Source: an uncultured Flavobacteriaceae bacterium
GTDB lineage: Bacteria; Bacteroidota; Bacteroidia; Flavobacteriales; Flavobacteriaceae
Length of the DNA: 64,000 nucleotides
Direction: 5' to 3'
Assembly (NCBI GenBank): GCA_905381055.1
Contig: CAJPUR010000005.1
Location: 1 to 64,000, forward strand
Position 1 is the stretch's first letter. The number at the start of each line of letters is the position of its first letter. This document shows, piece by piece, positions 29,148 to 38,794 of this stretch. Both the position numbers and the translations under genes were made by a program. Below the pieces are notes generated by a model. The model was not told the DNA's origin. It made no database searches and saw only the letters and a list, made by a program, of their open reading frames with translations.

Positions 29148-31922
29148 ATGAAAAAAATACTATACATTTTATTTTTAACTTTTTTAATTTCTCAAAATGA
29201 AATTATCGCTCAAAAAAATCAAAACTCAATTCCGCTTCCTGAACATCCAAGACCTGATTTCAAACGTGAAAACTGGAAAAATTTAAATGGCGAATGGGAA
29301 TTTAAATTTGATAAGAAAAATGAAGGATTAAAAAAAGAATGGTTTAAAGGTAAAACTCAATTTAATGAAAAAATTATTGTTCCATTCCCCTGGGGTTCGA
29401 AATTATCTGCTATACAAGACAAAGCTCATATTGGTTGGTATAAAAAGTCTATAATAGTTAATAAAGGATGGGAAAATAAAAAAACATTTATTGTAATAGG
29501 TGCATCTGATTGGGAAACTACTGTCTGGATTGATGGTGTTTTATTAGGTAGCCATAAAGGAGGATATGTACCTTTTTCTTTTGATATTACTCCTCACTTA
29601 AAATATGGCTCACTCCAGGAAATAATTATTAGAGTAAATGATAATGCAGGAGATCCTGATAAATTTAACAATGGCTATGCTTTGTACGGAAAACAAGGTT
29701 ATGGAAATGCTAGAGGAATATGGCAGACAGTTTACTTGGAAGCAAGAGGAGAAGATTTTTTAGATGCTATTCATTTCACTCCTGATATAGATAATAGTAA
29801 AGTAAGGGTCACTGGGTATTTAGATGATTACGCAAGTAAAGAGATACCCTTTTCAATTAAAATAAAAACTGGTAAAAAAATATTGAAACACAATTTATTT
29901 TTTAAACCTGGTGAAATTAAAAATAGTTTTGATATTGAAATTCCTGAAATGCGCCTTTGGGACCTAGATGATCCGTTTTTATATCAAGTTGAAGCAAAAT
30001 TAGGGGATGATTTAGTTCATTCTTATTTTGGAATGAGAAAAATTTCGGTAATGAATTTGCCTGGAACAGAATTCCCATATGTTGCTTTAAACAATAAACC
30101 AATTTATTTACAAATTGCCCTAGATCAATCATACCATCCAGAAGGTTTTTATACTTTCCCAAGTGATAATTTCATGAAAGAAGAAATATTAAGGAGTAAA
30201 TCAATTGGTTTAAACGGAATTAGAGTTCATATTAAAGTAGAAATCCCAAGAAAATTATATTGGGCAGACAAATTAGGACTACTTGTGGTTGAGGATCTTC
30301 CAAATTCTTGGGGTGAACCAGACAAATTCATGAGAGAAGAATCTGAATATACTTTAAAAGAAATGATAAAAAGAGATTATAATCACCCTTCGATTTTTTC
30401 ATGGGTTTTATTTAATGAGCAATGGGGACTAAAAACTAAAAATAAAATTTTGCCTGAAACATATAATTGGGTGACTTCAATGTACTATTTAGCTAAATCT
30501 CTTGATTCTACAAGACTTGTTGAAGATAATTCTCTTTGCTGTGAAGGTCTTCATACTGCAACCGATATTAACTCATGGCATGTTTACTTGCCTGGATATG
30601 AATGGGAAAACTATTTAAAAGATCAAACAGAAAAAAATTATAAAGGAAGTTCACATTTGTATTATGATGGGTTTAAACAAGGTAATCAACCTTTTTTAAA
30701 TTCTGAATCTGGAAATGTATGGGGGTATAAAGGGAGTACAGGTGATATCGATTGGAGCTATGATTACCATAGAATGATAAATAGTTTCAGGAAATTCCCT
30801 GAAGTTGCTGGTTGGCTTTACACTGAACATCATGATGTAATTAATGAGTGGAATGGTTATTGGAAATTTGATAGATCCAAAAAAAATGATGGGCTAAACA
30901 AAATATTTAATGGAATGAATTTAAATGATTTCCATTCTAAAATTTATATATCCACAGGCGTTGAGATTTGCAAATCTGTTCAAGGTGGTGATGAAGTTGA
31001 AATACCAATATACATTTCCTCAATGACTGATAAAGATTATGGAGATGAACTTTACTTAGAATATGAACTAACACATTTAAACAATATTGGCCAATCAAAA
31101 GTCATTTTATCTGAAGAAGTTATAATTAATTATAAACCTTGGATTAATAAAAATCTTGATCCAATTCAAATTAAATTACCTGACCAAAGTGGTCTTACTA
31201 AATTAACTTTAAAATTAAAAACAAAAAATAATGTTACTCTACATAAAAACTTTATGCACTTTGAAGTTAATTCATTAAAAAAAATAAAAGGAATAAAAGC
31301 AATAACTGTTCCTGCTAACAAAATTTCAAATTCGAAATGGTCCAAAAAATCATGGGAAGTTCTAAATGGAAAAAAAATAAACGGAACTGGAAGTGGATTT
31401 TTTGAATATAAAATTCAAATGCCTAATGATTTAAATATCTCAAATTTAAAAGAGGCCTATTTCATAATTGAAGCATCAGCTAAGCAATTATTTGATAAAG
31501 ACAAAAAAGGTCTAGATTATGTTGATGCTGGAATGGATTGGATGAAAGGATCTATTGTAAGCCCAAGTAAAAACCCTAACTCTTATCCAATGACTGATGA
31601 AAATTTATTCCCCTCTAAAATAAATATTTCAGTTAATGATGTAAATGTCAAATCAGTTACATTATCTGATGATCCTGCTGATCACAGAGGGATTTTATCA
31701 TGGCATAATCAAATAAAATCTAAAAACCCTACTTTGAGTGAAGCTGGTTCATACGGATATTTAGTAAAAATACCCATTGATAATCAAAAATTAATTGATT
31801 CAAAAAAAAATGGTGAATTAAAAATCAAAATCAACACCAATGATGATGGAGGTCTTGCAATTTATGGGAAATCCTTTGGCAGATTTCCATTTGACCCAAG
31901 CCTAGTTTTAATTAGTAATTAA
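29148..31922 (+). CDS. Glycoside hydrolase family 2 enzyme
   Basis: A secreted glycosidase of 924 residues with a signal peptide (about 1-21). The N-terminal sugar-binding domain has HPRPDFKRENWKNLNGEWEF near 34-53. The TIM barrel carries the acid/base motif FSWVLFNEQWG with E424 (preceded by N423) and the nucleophile motif FLNSESGNVWG with E520. Members act as beta-galactosidase, beta-glucuronidase or beta-mannosidase, and the specificity cannot be read here. A C-terminal beta-rich extension of roughly 300 residues follows the barrel. It lies 44 bases after the GMC gene on the same strand, so it may be co-expressed. Confidence 0.92.
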   Translation: MKKILYILFLTFLISQNEIIAQKNQNSIPLPEHPRPDFKRENWKNLNGEWEFKFDKKNEGLKKEWFKGKTQFNEKIIVPFPWGSKLSAIQDKAHIGWYKKSIIVNKGWENKKTFIVIGASDWETTVWIDGVLLGSHKGGYVPFSFDITPHLKYGSLQEIIIRVNDNAGDPDKFNNGYALYGKQGYGNARGIWQTVYLEARGEDFLDAIHFTPDIDNSKVRVTGYLDDYASKEIPFSIKIKTGKKILKHNLFFKPGEIKNSFDIEIPEMRLWDLDDPFLYQVEAKLGDDLVHSYFGMRKISVMNLPGTEFPYVALNNKPIYLQIALDQSYHPEGFYTFPSDNFMKEEILRSKSIGLNGIRVHIKVEIPRKLYWADKLGLLVVEDLPNSWGEPDKFMREESEYTLKEMIKRDYNHPSIFSWVLFNEQWGLKTKNKILPETYNWVTSMYYLAKSLDSTRLVEDNSLCCEGLHTATDINSWHVYLPGYEWENYLKDQTEKNYKGSSHLYYDGFKQGNQPFLNSESGNVWGYKGSTGDIDWSYDYHRMINSFRKFPEVAGWLYTEHHDVINEWNGYWKFDRSKKNDGLNKIFNGMNLNDFHSKIYISTGVEICKSVQGGDEVEIPIYISSMTDKDYGDELYLEYELTHLNNIGQSKVILSEEVIINYKPWINKNLDPIQIKLPDQSGLTKLTLKLKTKNNVTLHKNFMHFEVNSLKKIKGIKAITVPANKISNSKWSKKSWEVLNGKKINGTGSGFFEYKIQMPNDLNISNLKEAYFIIEASAKQLFDKDKKGLDYVDAGMDWMKGSIVSPSKNPNSYPMTDENLFPSKINISVNDVNVKSVTLSDDPADHRGILSWHNQIKSKNPTLSEAGSYGYLVKIPIDNQKLIDSKKNGELKIKINTNDDGGLAIYGKSFGRFPFDPSLVLISN

Positions 31923-31939
31923 ATTATGCAATTCAAATT

Positions 31940-31959
31940 AATTTTAATTAAAATTTTTT
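31940..31959 (+). terminator. Weak AT-only hairpin after the GH2 gene
   Basis: AATTTTAATTAAAATT (31940-31955) is a perfect palindrome followed by four more T. With no G or C in the stem it would be a weak terminator for the GH2 transcript, and in such AT-rich DNA it may be chance. Confidence 0.3.
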
Positions 31960-32061
31960 CTTGCTAATTCTAAAGCATGACATTATGGCATATTTAAATT
32001 AAATTCATTAATTTTACATATAGTAATTTTTAATTACCAGTATTAATAAATTTTTGTACTA

Positions 32062-33555
32062 ATGAAAATTTCTGAAATAACTTCTTCAAATAAAAATCCT
32101 TATGCTTTTAATGGAGAAGCTATAACACATAATTTTGGTGAAGAATCGAAAAGAAATATTACCAAATCTTCTAAAATAAAAAAGCTTTATATAGAAAGCT
32201 ATGGATGTCAAATGAATTTTTCTGATTCTGAGATTGTAGTATCAATTTTACTAAAAGAAGGATATAAAACAGTGAAATCACCAAATGAAGCTAACTTAAT
32301 TCTACTTAATACCTGCTCGATCCGAGAAAAAGCAGAGCTCACAATAAGAAAAAGACTTGAAAAATTTAATTCACTAAAAAAATATAATTCTCATTTCAAA
32401 GTTGGTGTACTTGGTTGTATGGCAGAAAGATTAAAAGATAAATTTTTAATTGAAGAAAAAATAGTTGATTTAGTAGTAGGGCCTGATGCATATAAAGACT
32501 TACCAAATTTATTGAGAGAAATTGAAGTTGGAAAAGATGCTGTTAATGTAATTTTATCTAAAGATGAAACTTATGGTGATATTTCTCCAGTTAGAATTAA
32601 TTCAAATAAAGTAAGTGCTTTAGTATCAATTACAAGAGGATGTGATAATATGTGTACTTTTTGTGTTGTCCCATTTACCAGAGGAAGAGAAAGAAGTAGA
32701 GATCCAAAAAGTATTTTAAATGAAATAAATCAGCTATATAACCAGGGATATAAAGAAATTACTCTATTAGGACAAAATGTTGATAGTTATCTATGGTATG
32801 GAGGAGGTTTGAAAAAAGATTTTAAAAAAGCACCTGAAATTAATAAAAAAACTGCTTTGAATTTTGCTTACCTACTTGAAATGATTGCCAAAGATAAACC
32901 ACAAATGAGGATAAGGTTTTCAACTTCAAACCCACAAGATATGACTATTGATGTAATTAAAATTATGTCAAAATATCCTAATATTTGTAAATCAATTCAT
33001 TTACCTGTTCAATCTGGAAGTAACAGAATTTTAAAAAAAATGAATAGACTTCACACAAGAAAAGAATATTTTAATTTAATTGATAAAATCAGAAAAATTA
33101 TTCCTGATTGTGGCATATCTTGTGACATTATAACAGGTTTCCCAACTGAAACTGAAAAGGATCATAGTTTAACTCTGTCATTAATGGATTATATCAAATA
33201 TGATTATGGATATATGTTTTCTTATTCTGAAAGACCAGGAACTCTTGCTGCAAAAAAAATGATTGATGATGTTCCATTAAAAGTCAAAAAAAGAAGACTG
33301 ACTGAAATTATTTCCAAACAACAAGAACATAGCTACTACAGAATTAAAAAAAATGTTGGTAAAATATTGACCGTCTTAATCGAAAAATCATCAAAAAAAT
33401 CAGAAGATTTTTGGTCTGGAAGATCTTCTCAAAATACAGTGGTTGTATTTCCAAAAAGTAAATTTAAAATTGGAGATTTTGTTAAGGTAAAAATTATTAA
33501 TTGTACTAGTGCGACATTAATAGGAGAGGGATTAGGTATATCCAAAACAGTCTAA
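32062..33555 (+). CDS. miaB: tRNA-2-methylthio-N6-dimethylallyladenosine synthase
   Basis: Adds a methylthio group to isopentenyl-A37 of tRNAs reading UNN codons. The 497-residue protein has the UPF0004 domain with cluster cysteines C49 (YGCQMN), C85 (NTCSIREKAE) and C119 (GCMAERL). The radical SAM cluster is TRGCDNMCTFCVVPFTRGRE, with C194, C198 and C201. A C-terminal TRAM domain completes it. Length and order are normal for MiaB. A sigma-54-type activator gene begins nine bases downstream. Confidence 0.97.
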   Translation: MKISEITSSNKNPYAFNGEAITHNFGEESKRNITKSSKIKKLYIESYGCQMNFSDSEIVVSILLKEGYKTVKSPNEANLILLNTCSIREKAELTIRKRLEKFNSLKKYNSHFKVGVLGCMAERLKDKFLIEEKIVDLVVGPDAYKDLPNLLREIEVGKDAVNVILSKDETYGDISPVRINSNKVSALVSITRGCDNMCTFCVVPFTRGRERSRDPKSILNEINQLYNQGYKEITLLGQNVDSYLWYGGGLKKDFKKAPEINKKTALNFAYLLEMIAKDKPQMRIRFSTSNPQDMTIDVIKIMSKYPNICKSIHLPVQSGSNRILKKMNRLHTRKEYFNLIDKIRKIIPDCGISCDIITGFPTETEKDHSLTLSLMDYIKYDYGYMFSYSERPGTLAAKKMIDDVPLKVKKRRLTEIISKQQEHSYYRIKKNVGKILTVLIEKSSKKSEDFWSGRSSQNTVVVFPKSKFKIGDFVKVKIINCTSATLIGEGLGISKTV

Positions 33556-33564
33556 TGAAAAATT

Positions 33565-34845
33565 ATGGATAATATTCAAACAATTAAACAAAGATTTGGA
33601 ATTATTGGAATTGATGAGGGCTTAAATAGAGCCTTGGAGAAAGCTCTTAGAGTAGCATCTACAAATATTTCAGTTTTGGTTACTGGTGAAAGTGGAGTTG
33701 GGAAAGAAAATGTTCCAAAAATAATTCATCAATATTCCAATAGAAAACATTCCAAGTACATTGCTGTTAACTGTGGAGCTATTCCTGAGGGAACTATAGA
33801 CAGTGAACTGTTTGGTCATGAAAAAGGAGCTTTTACTGGAGCAACATCTACAAGAAGTGGATATTTTGAAGTTGCTGATGGTGGAACAATTTTTTTAGAC
33901 GAAGTCGGAGAATTACCTTTACCAACTCAAGTAAGATTATTAAGAATATTAGAAAATGGTGAATTCTTAAAAGTTGGTTCGTCTAAAGTCCAAAAAACTG
34001 ATGTCAGAATTGTTGCAGCCACAAATATTCAAATGATTGACGCTATTCAGAAAGGCAAATTTAGAGAAGATTTATATTACAGGTTAAGTACAGTAGAAAT
34101 TAACCTTCCTCCTCTTAGAGAAAGGAAAGAAGATATTCCACTTCTATTTAGAAAATTTGCCTCTGATTTTGGTTTAAAATACAGAATGCCACCTCTTTCT
34201 TTAGATGAAAGTGCTAAAATGGCTCTAATAAAATATAATTGGAATGGAAATATTAGGCAGTTAAGAAATGTCGCTGAACAAATTTCAGTACTTGAAAAAG
34301 AAAGAAAGTTAAATTCCAAAATTCTTAAAAACTATCTTCCCGATTTCGATTATCAATTACCCGCACTAATAAAAAAAACAAATACTGATAATAGTTTTTC
34401 ATCTGAAAGAGAAATTCTATACAAAGTACTTTTCGATATGAAAAATGACATAAATGATTTAAAAAAATTAACCTTGGATATTCTTAATGAAAGTTCAACT
34501 GAATTAGTTCAAAAGAAAAATAAAAATTTAATCAATAAAATATATCAAAATGATAAAGATATTTCAAAAAAACTCGATAATTCAATTGAGCCTATTTCAA
34601 TTGAAAAAACCTCAAGTCAAAGTGAAATTTTAAATAAATCAAATGATCCTGAATTTGACTACGCAGACTCAGTAATTGAGGAAGAACCTCTGTCTTTGCT
34701 TGAAAAAGAAATTGAAATGATAAAAAGTGCTCTTGAAAGAGCAAAAGGAAAACGTAAGGTGGCAGCACAAGAATTAGGTATTTCTGAAAGGACTCTTTAT
34801 CGAAAAATTAAACAATTTGATTTAAATTTAGATGATGAAAATTAA
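33565..34845 (+). CDS. Sigma-54-interacting transcriptional activator without receiver domain
   Basis: An AAA+ activator of sigma-54 RNA polymerase, 426 residues. Walker A is GESGVGKE (41-48), the sigma-54 contact loop GAFTGA is at 88-93, and Walker B is GGTIFLDEVGEL (106-117). A variable helical and acidic region (about 260-380) leads to a C-terminal Fis-type helix-turn-helix (about 385-420, with RKVAAQELGISERTLYRKIK). There is no N-terminal response-regulator or PAS domain, so the input signal is not evident. It lies between miaB and lptE, and its end overlaps the lptE start by 14 bases. The promoters it controls cannot be named from this window. Confidence 0.93.
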   Translation: MDNIQTIKQRFGIIGIDEGLNRALEKALRVASTNISVLVTGESGVGKENVPKIIHQYSNRKHSKYIAVNCGAIPEGTIDSELFGHEKGAFTGATSTRSGYFEVADGGTIFLDEVGELPLPTQVRLLRILENGEFLKVGSSKVQKTDVRIVAATNIQMIDAIQKGKFREDLYYRLSTVEINLPPLRERKEDIPLLFRKFASDFGLKYRMPPLSLDESAKMALIKYNWNGNIRQLRNVAEQISVLEKERKLNSKILKNYLPDFDYQLPALIKKTNTDNSFSSEREILYKVLFDMKNDINDLKKLTLDILNESSTELVQKKNKNLINKIYQNDKDISKKLDNSIEPISIEKTSSQSEILNKSNDPEFDYADSVIEEEPLSLLEKEIEMIKSALERAKGKRKVAAQELGISERTLYRKIKQFDLNLDDEN

Positions 34846-35350
34846 ATTTTTAAGTTTGATTCTGGTATTTTTTGTCGTGATTAGTTGTGGTGTATATTCT
34901 TTCACTGGAGCTTCAATACCCGCTGGAGTAGAAACTTTTCAAGTAGATTATTTTGAAAACCAAGCTGGAAACAGACCTGGTTCTATTGTTGAACCTGGTT
35001 TAGATAGAGAGTTTACCCTTGCACTTCAAGATCTTTTAATTAATCAAACAAACCTAAACCTGGTTAAAAATGGAGGTGACATGATTTACGGTGGTCAAAT
35101 AGTTGAATATAGAGTTTCACCGATGTCAGCTACTTCTCAAAATACTGCATCACAAAATAGGTTATCCATTAAAGTCCTAGTTAATCATATAAATGTAAAG
35201 AAAGAAGAAGATTCATTTGAAAGAACCTTTTCTTTTTATTTTGACTTCCCAGCAGATGTTCAAGTTTTTGAAATTAAAGAAACTGCTCACAAAGAAATTT
35301 TTGAAAGAATTACTCAAGATATTTTTAATGCATCCTTAGCTAAGTGGTAA
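34832..35350 (+). CDS. lptE: LptE-type LPS assembly lipoprotein
   Basis: Outer-membrane lipoprotein that plugs the LptD channel used for lipopolysaccharide insertion. The 172-residue protein has a lipobox ending VVISC (C19) and the Bacteroidota LptE pattern YSFTGASIPAGVETFQVDYF followed by FTLALQDLLINQTNLNLV. The ATG at 34832 is directly followed by a second ATG at 34835, and either would work. Its start overlaps the activator gene, and it is followed two bases later by a TPR-type gene. LptC lies at the right end of the window. Confidence 0.87.
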   Translation: MMKIKFLSLILVFFVVISCGVYSFTGASIPAGVETFQVDYFENQAGNRPGSIVEPGLDREFTLALQDLLINQTNLNLVKNGGDMIYGGQIVEYRVSPMSATSQNTASQNRLSIKVLVNHINVKKEEDSFERTFSFYFDFPADVQVFEIKETAHKEIFERITQDIFNASLAKW

Positions 35351-35351
35351 C

Positions 35352-35987
35352 ATGAATAAAAAGCAATATAGCTCAATAATTGAAAATTGTGATACTGAAA
35401 ATCAAGAACACTTGATTGAAATAGAAAAATTGATTTATAAGTATCCTTATTGCCAAAATATTTATGCCCATTACTTAAAGTTTTTAAAAAATCAAAGTAA
35501 ATATAATTATGAAGAGATTTTAAAAAAAACAGCAATTATTACTTTTGACAGAAAACAGTTATACAATTGGCTCAATGATAACAAAAATAAAAACAATGAA
35601 AATAAATTTTCTAGTTTATATAAAACATCTAAAGAAAATGAAATCAAAAAAAGTTTTAATGAATGGATAAGTTTGACAAAAGAAAAATCAAAAATTGATT
35701 TAAATGATTCCAACAACTCAAAAATAATTGATAATTTTTTAGAAAAAAATCCAAAAATGCCAAGAATTAGTGACTCAAATAGTAGTAATAAAAATATTCA
35801 AAATTACATTTTCAATGAGAACGAATTTATGACTGAAACACTTGCGAAATTGTATGTTAAACAAGGTAAATATGATAATGCATTAATTGCATATAAAATA
35901 TTAAGTTTGAATTATCCAGAAAAAAATAGTTTATTTGCAAACCAAATTAAGCTTATAAAAAAATTAAAAAAACAAAGTAAAATTTAA
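35352..35987 (+). CDS. Conserved hypothetical protein with C-terminal TPR-like repeat
   Basis: A 211-residue basic and Lys/Asn-rich protein with no signal peptide. The only recognisable part is the C-terminus (about 160-205: FMTETLAKLYVKQGKYDNALIAYKILSLNYP), which has the spacing of a tetratricopeptide repeat. It lies two bases after lptE and five before secG, a position where flavobacterial genomes commonly carry such a protein. Its function is unknown. Confidence 0.75.
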   Translation: MNKKQYSSIIENCDTENQEHLIEIEKLIYKYPYCQNIYAHYLKFLKNQSKYNYEEILKKTAIITFDRKQLYNWLNDNKNKNNENKFSSLYKTSKENEIKKSFNEWISLTKEKSKIDLNDSNNSKIIDNFLEKNPKMPRISDSNSSNKNIQNYIFNENEFMTETLAKLYVKQGKYDNALIAYKILSLNYPEKNSLFANQIKLIKKLKKQSKI

Positions 35988-35991
35988 AATC

Positions 35992-36375
35992 TTGAACACT
36001 TTTTCAATTTTTATCGCACTAATTATCTTAGTTTGTATTCTTCTTGTTATTGTTATTATGGTTCAAAATCCCAAGGGAGGTGGATTATCTTCATCATTTG
36101 GTGGTGGAGTTCAGCAAATGGGAGGAGTAAAAAATACTACAGATTTTTTAGATAAAAGCACATGGGTTTTAGGATCACTTCTTCTTATTTTAATTCTTCT
36201 TTCTAACTTTTCTTTAGATTCTAGAAATAATACCATTAATAATGAATCAAAACTAATTGACGGAATTGAGCAATCAATTGAAGAAACTCCCTCTGAACTA
36301 TTAATAGATGAAATTCCTGAAATAATTGAAAATGAAATTCCTGAAACAATTGAACTTGAAGAAATAAATAATTGA
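35992..36375 (+). CDS. secG: Preprotein translocase subunit SecG
   Basis: A small inner-membrane subunit of the Sec translocon. The 127-residue protein has two membrane helices (about 4-24 and 55-74) and the SecG signature between them (VMVQNPKGGGLSSSFGGG and a TTDFLDKSTW segment). The only in-frame start giving the first helix is the TTG at 35992, so a TTG start is accepted. The C-terminal tail (about 80-127) is acidic and repetitive (DEIPEIIENEIPETIELEEI). Confidence 0.93.
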   Translation: MNTFSIFIALIILVCILLVIVIMVQNPKGGGLSSSFGGGVQQMGGVKNTTDFLDKSTWVLGSLLLILILLSNFSLDSRNNTINNESKLIDGIEQSIEETPSELLIDEIPEIIENEIPETIELEEINN

Positions 36376-36396
36376 CTTTTAAGCTTAAATGCCAGC

Positions 36397-36438
36397 TTGT
36401 CAGTCAATAAAATCATTTTTTACTTTTATTACTGACAA
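36397..36438. promoter_or_regulatory. Inverted repeat upstream of groES, possible operator or RNA hairpin
   Basis: TTGTCAGTCAATAAAA (36397-36412) and TTTTATTACTGACAA (36424-36438) are complementary over 15 pairs with one bulged C, around an 11-base loop. The distal eight pairs, TTGTCAGT and ACTGACAA, are exact. There is no T-run after it on the plus strand, so it is not a textbook terminator. It lies 48 bases before the groES ATG and just upstream of a near-consensus -7 (TAATTTG), so it could be a heat-shock operator. It does not match the CIRCE sequence. Confidence 0.55.
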
Positions 36439-36486
36439 TATATCGATTGGCATAATTTGTGAAAACAATATAAAAAATTAAATAAA

Positions 36487-38417
<1,931 letters not shown>

Positions 38418-38423
38418 ATCAAC

Positions 38424-38458
38424 AAAAAAACTGCTTAGTGACTAAGCAGTTTTTTTTT
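38424..38458 (+). terminator. Intrinsic terminator after groEL (bidirectional)
   Basis: CTGCTTAG (38431-38438) pairs with CTAAGCAG (38442-38449) around a TGA loop, flanked by seven A on the left and nine T on the right. On the plus strand it ends the groESL transcript. The stop codon of the convergent HMA gene lies inside the hairpin, so the same element can end that transcript. Confidence 0.9.
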
Positions 38459-38794
38459 GTCTTCACTTCGGTAAAGACAACAATCCGGTAATTTTTTGTA
38501 TATACTGTCAGGTGCAAACTGCAGCCTAGTATCATGTCCAGATGCAGCTATTTCTTTGTGAATATTTTCAATTGAAGCTTTTTTATCATTATAAATAATT
38601 GAAATTTTATTAGATGGAACATTCCAGTCAACGTGTTTAACCCCTTTTATTTTAAAAACAGTTTTTTCAATTCTATTTTTACACATATAACAGTTACCTT
38701 CAACCACAAAAGATGATTTAATAATTTCTTTTTTTTGGCCATAAAAATTATAAATTTGAATAACTATCAAAAAAAAAGCAAATTTGTATTTCAT
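38435..38794 (-). CDS. Secreted heavy-metal-associated (HMA) domain protein
   Basis: A 119-residue protein with a hydrophobic signal sequence (about 1-20) and an HMA domain: VEGNCYMCKNRIEKTVFKIKGV at about 31-52, with the metal-binding pair C35 and C38. A second Cys pair (DCC near 105) follows near the end. It probably binds copper or a similar ion in the periplasm. Its start overlaps the TonB-dependent receptor stop by four bases, so the pair is an operon and the protein may hand metal to or from that receptor. The stop codon sits within the terminator hairpin. Confidence 0.85.
   Translation of the reverse strand: MKYKFAFFLIVIQIYNFYGQKKEIIKSSFVVEGNCYMCKNRIEKTVFKIKGVKHVDWNVPSNKISIIYNDKKASIENIHKEIAASGHDTRLQFAPDSIYKKLPDCCLYRSEDKKKLLSH

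Noticed and set aside
36111-36416. Open frame of 101 codons antisense to secG
   Set aside because: It mirrors the SecG tail, shows no family features, and would run through the secG coding region.
36448-36463. Possible sigma-54 promoter TTGGCATAATTTGTGA before groES
   Set aside because: The -12 half reads GA where GC is needed after GG-N10, and the spacing fits a Bacteroidota -7 box better.
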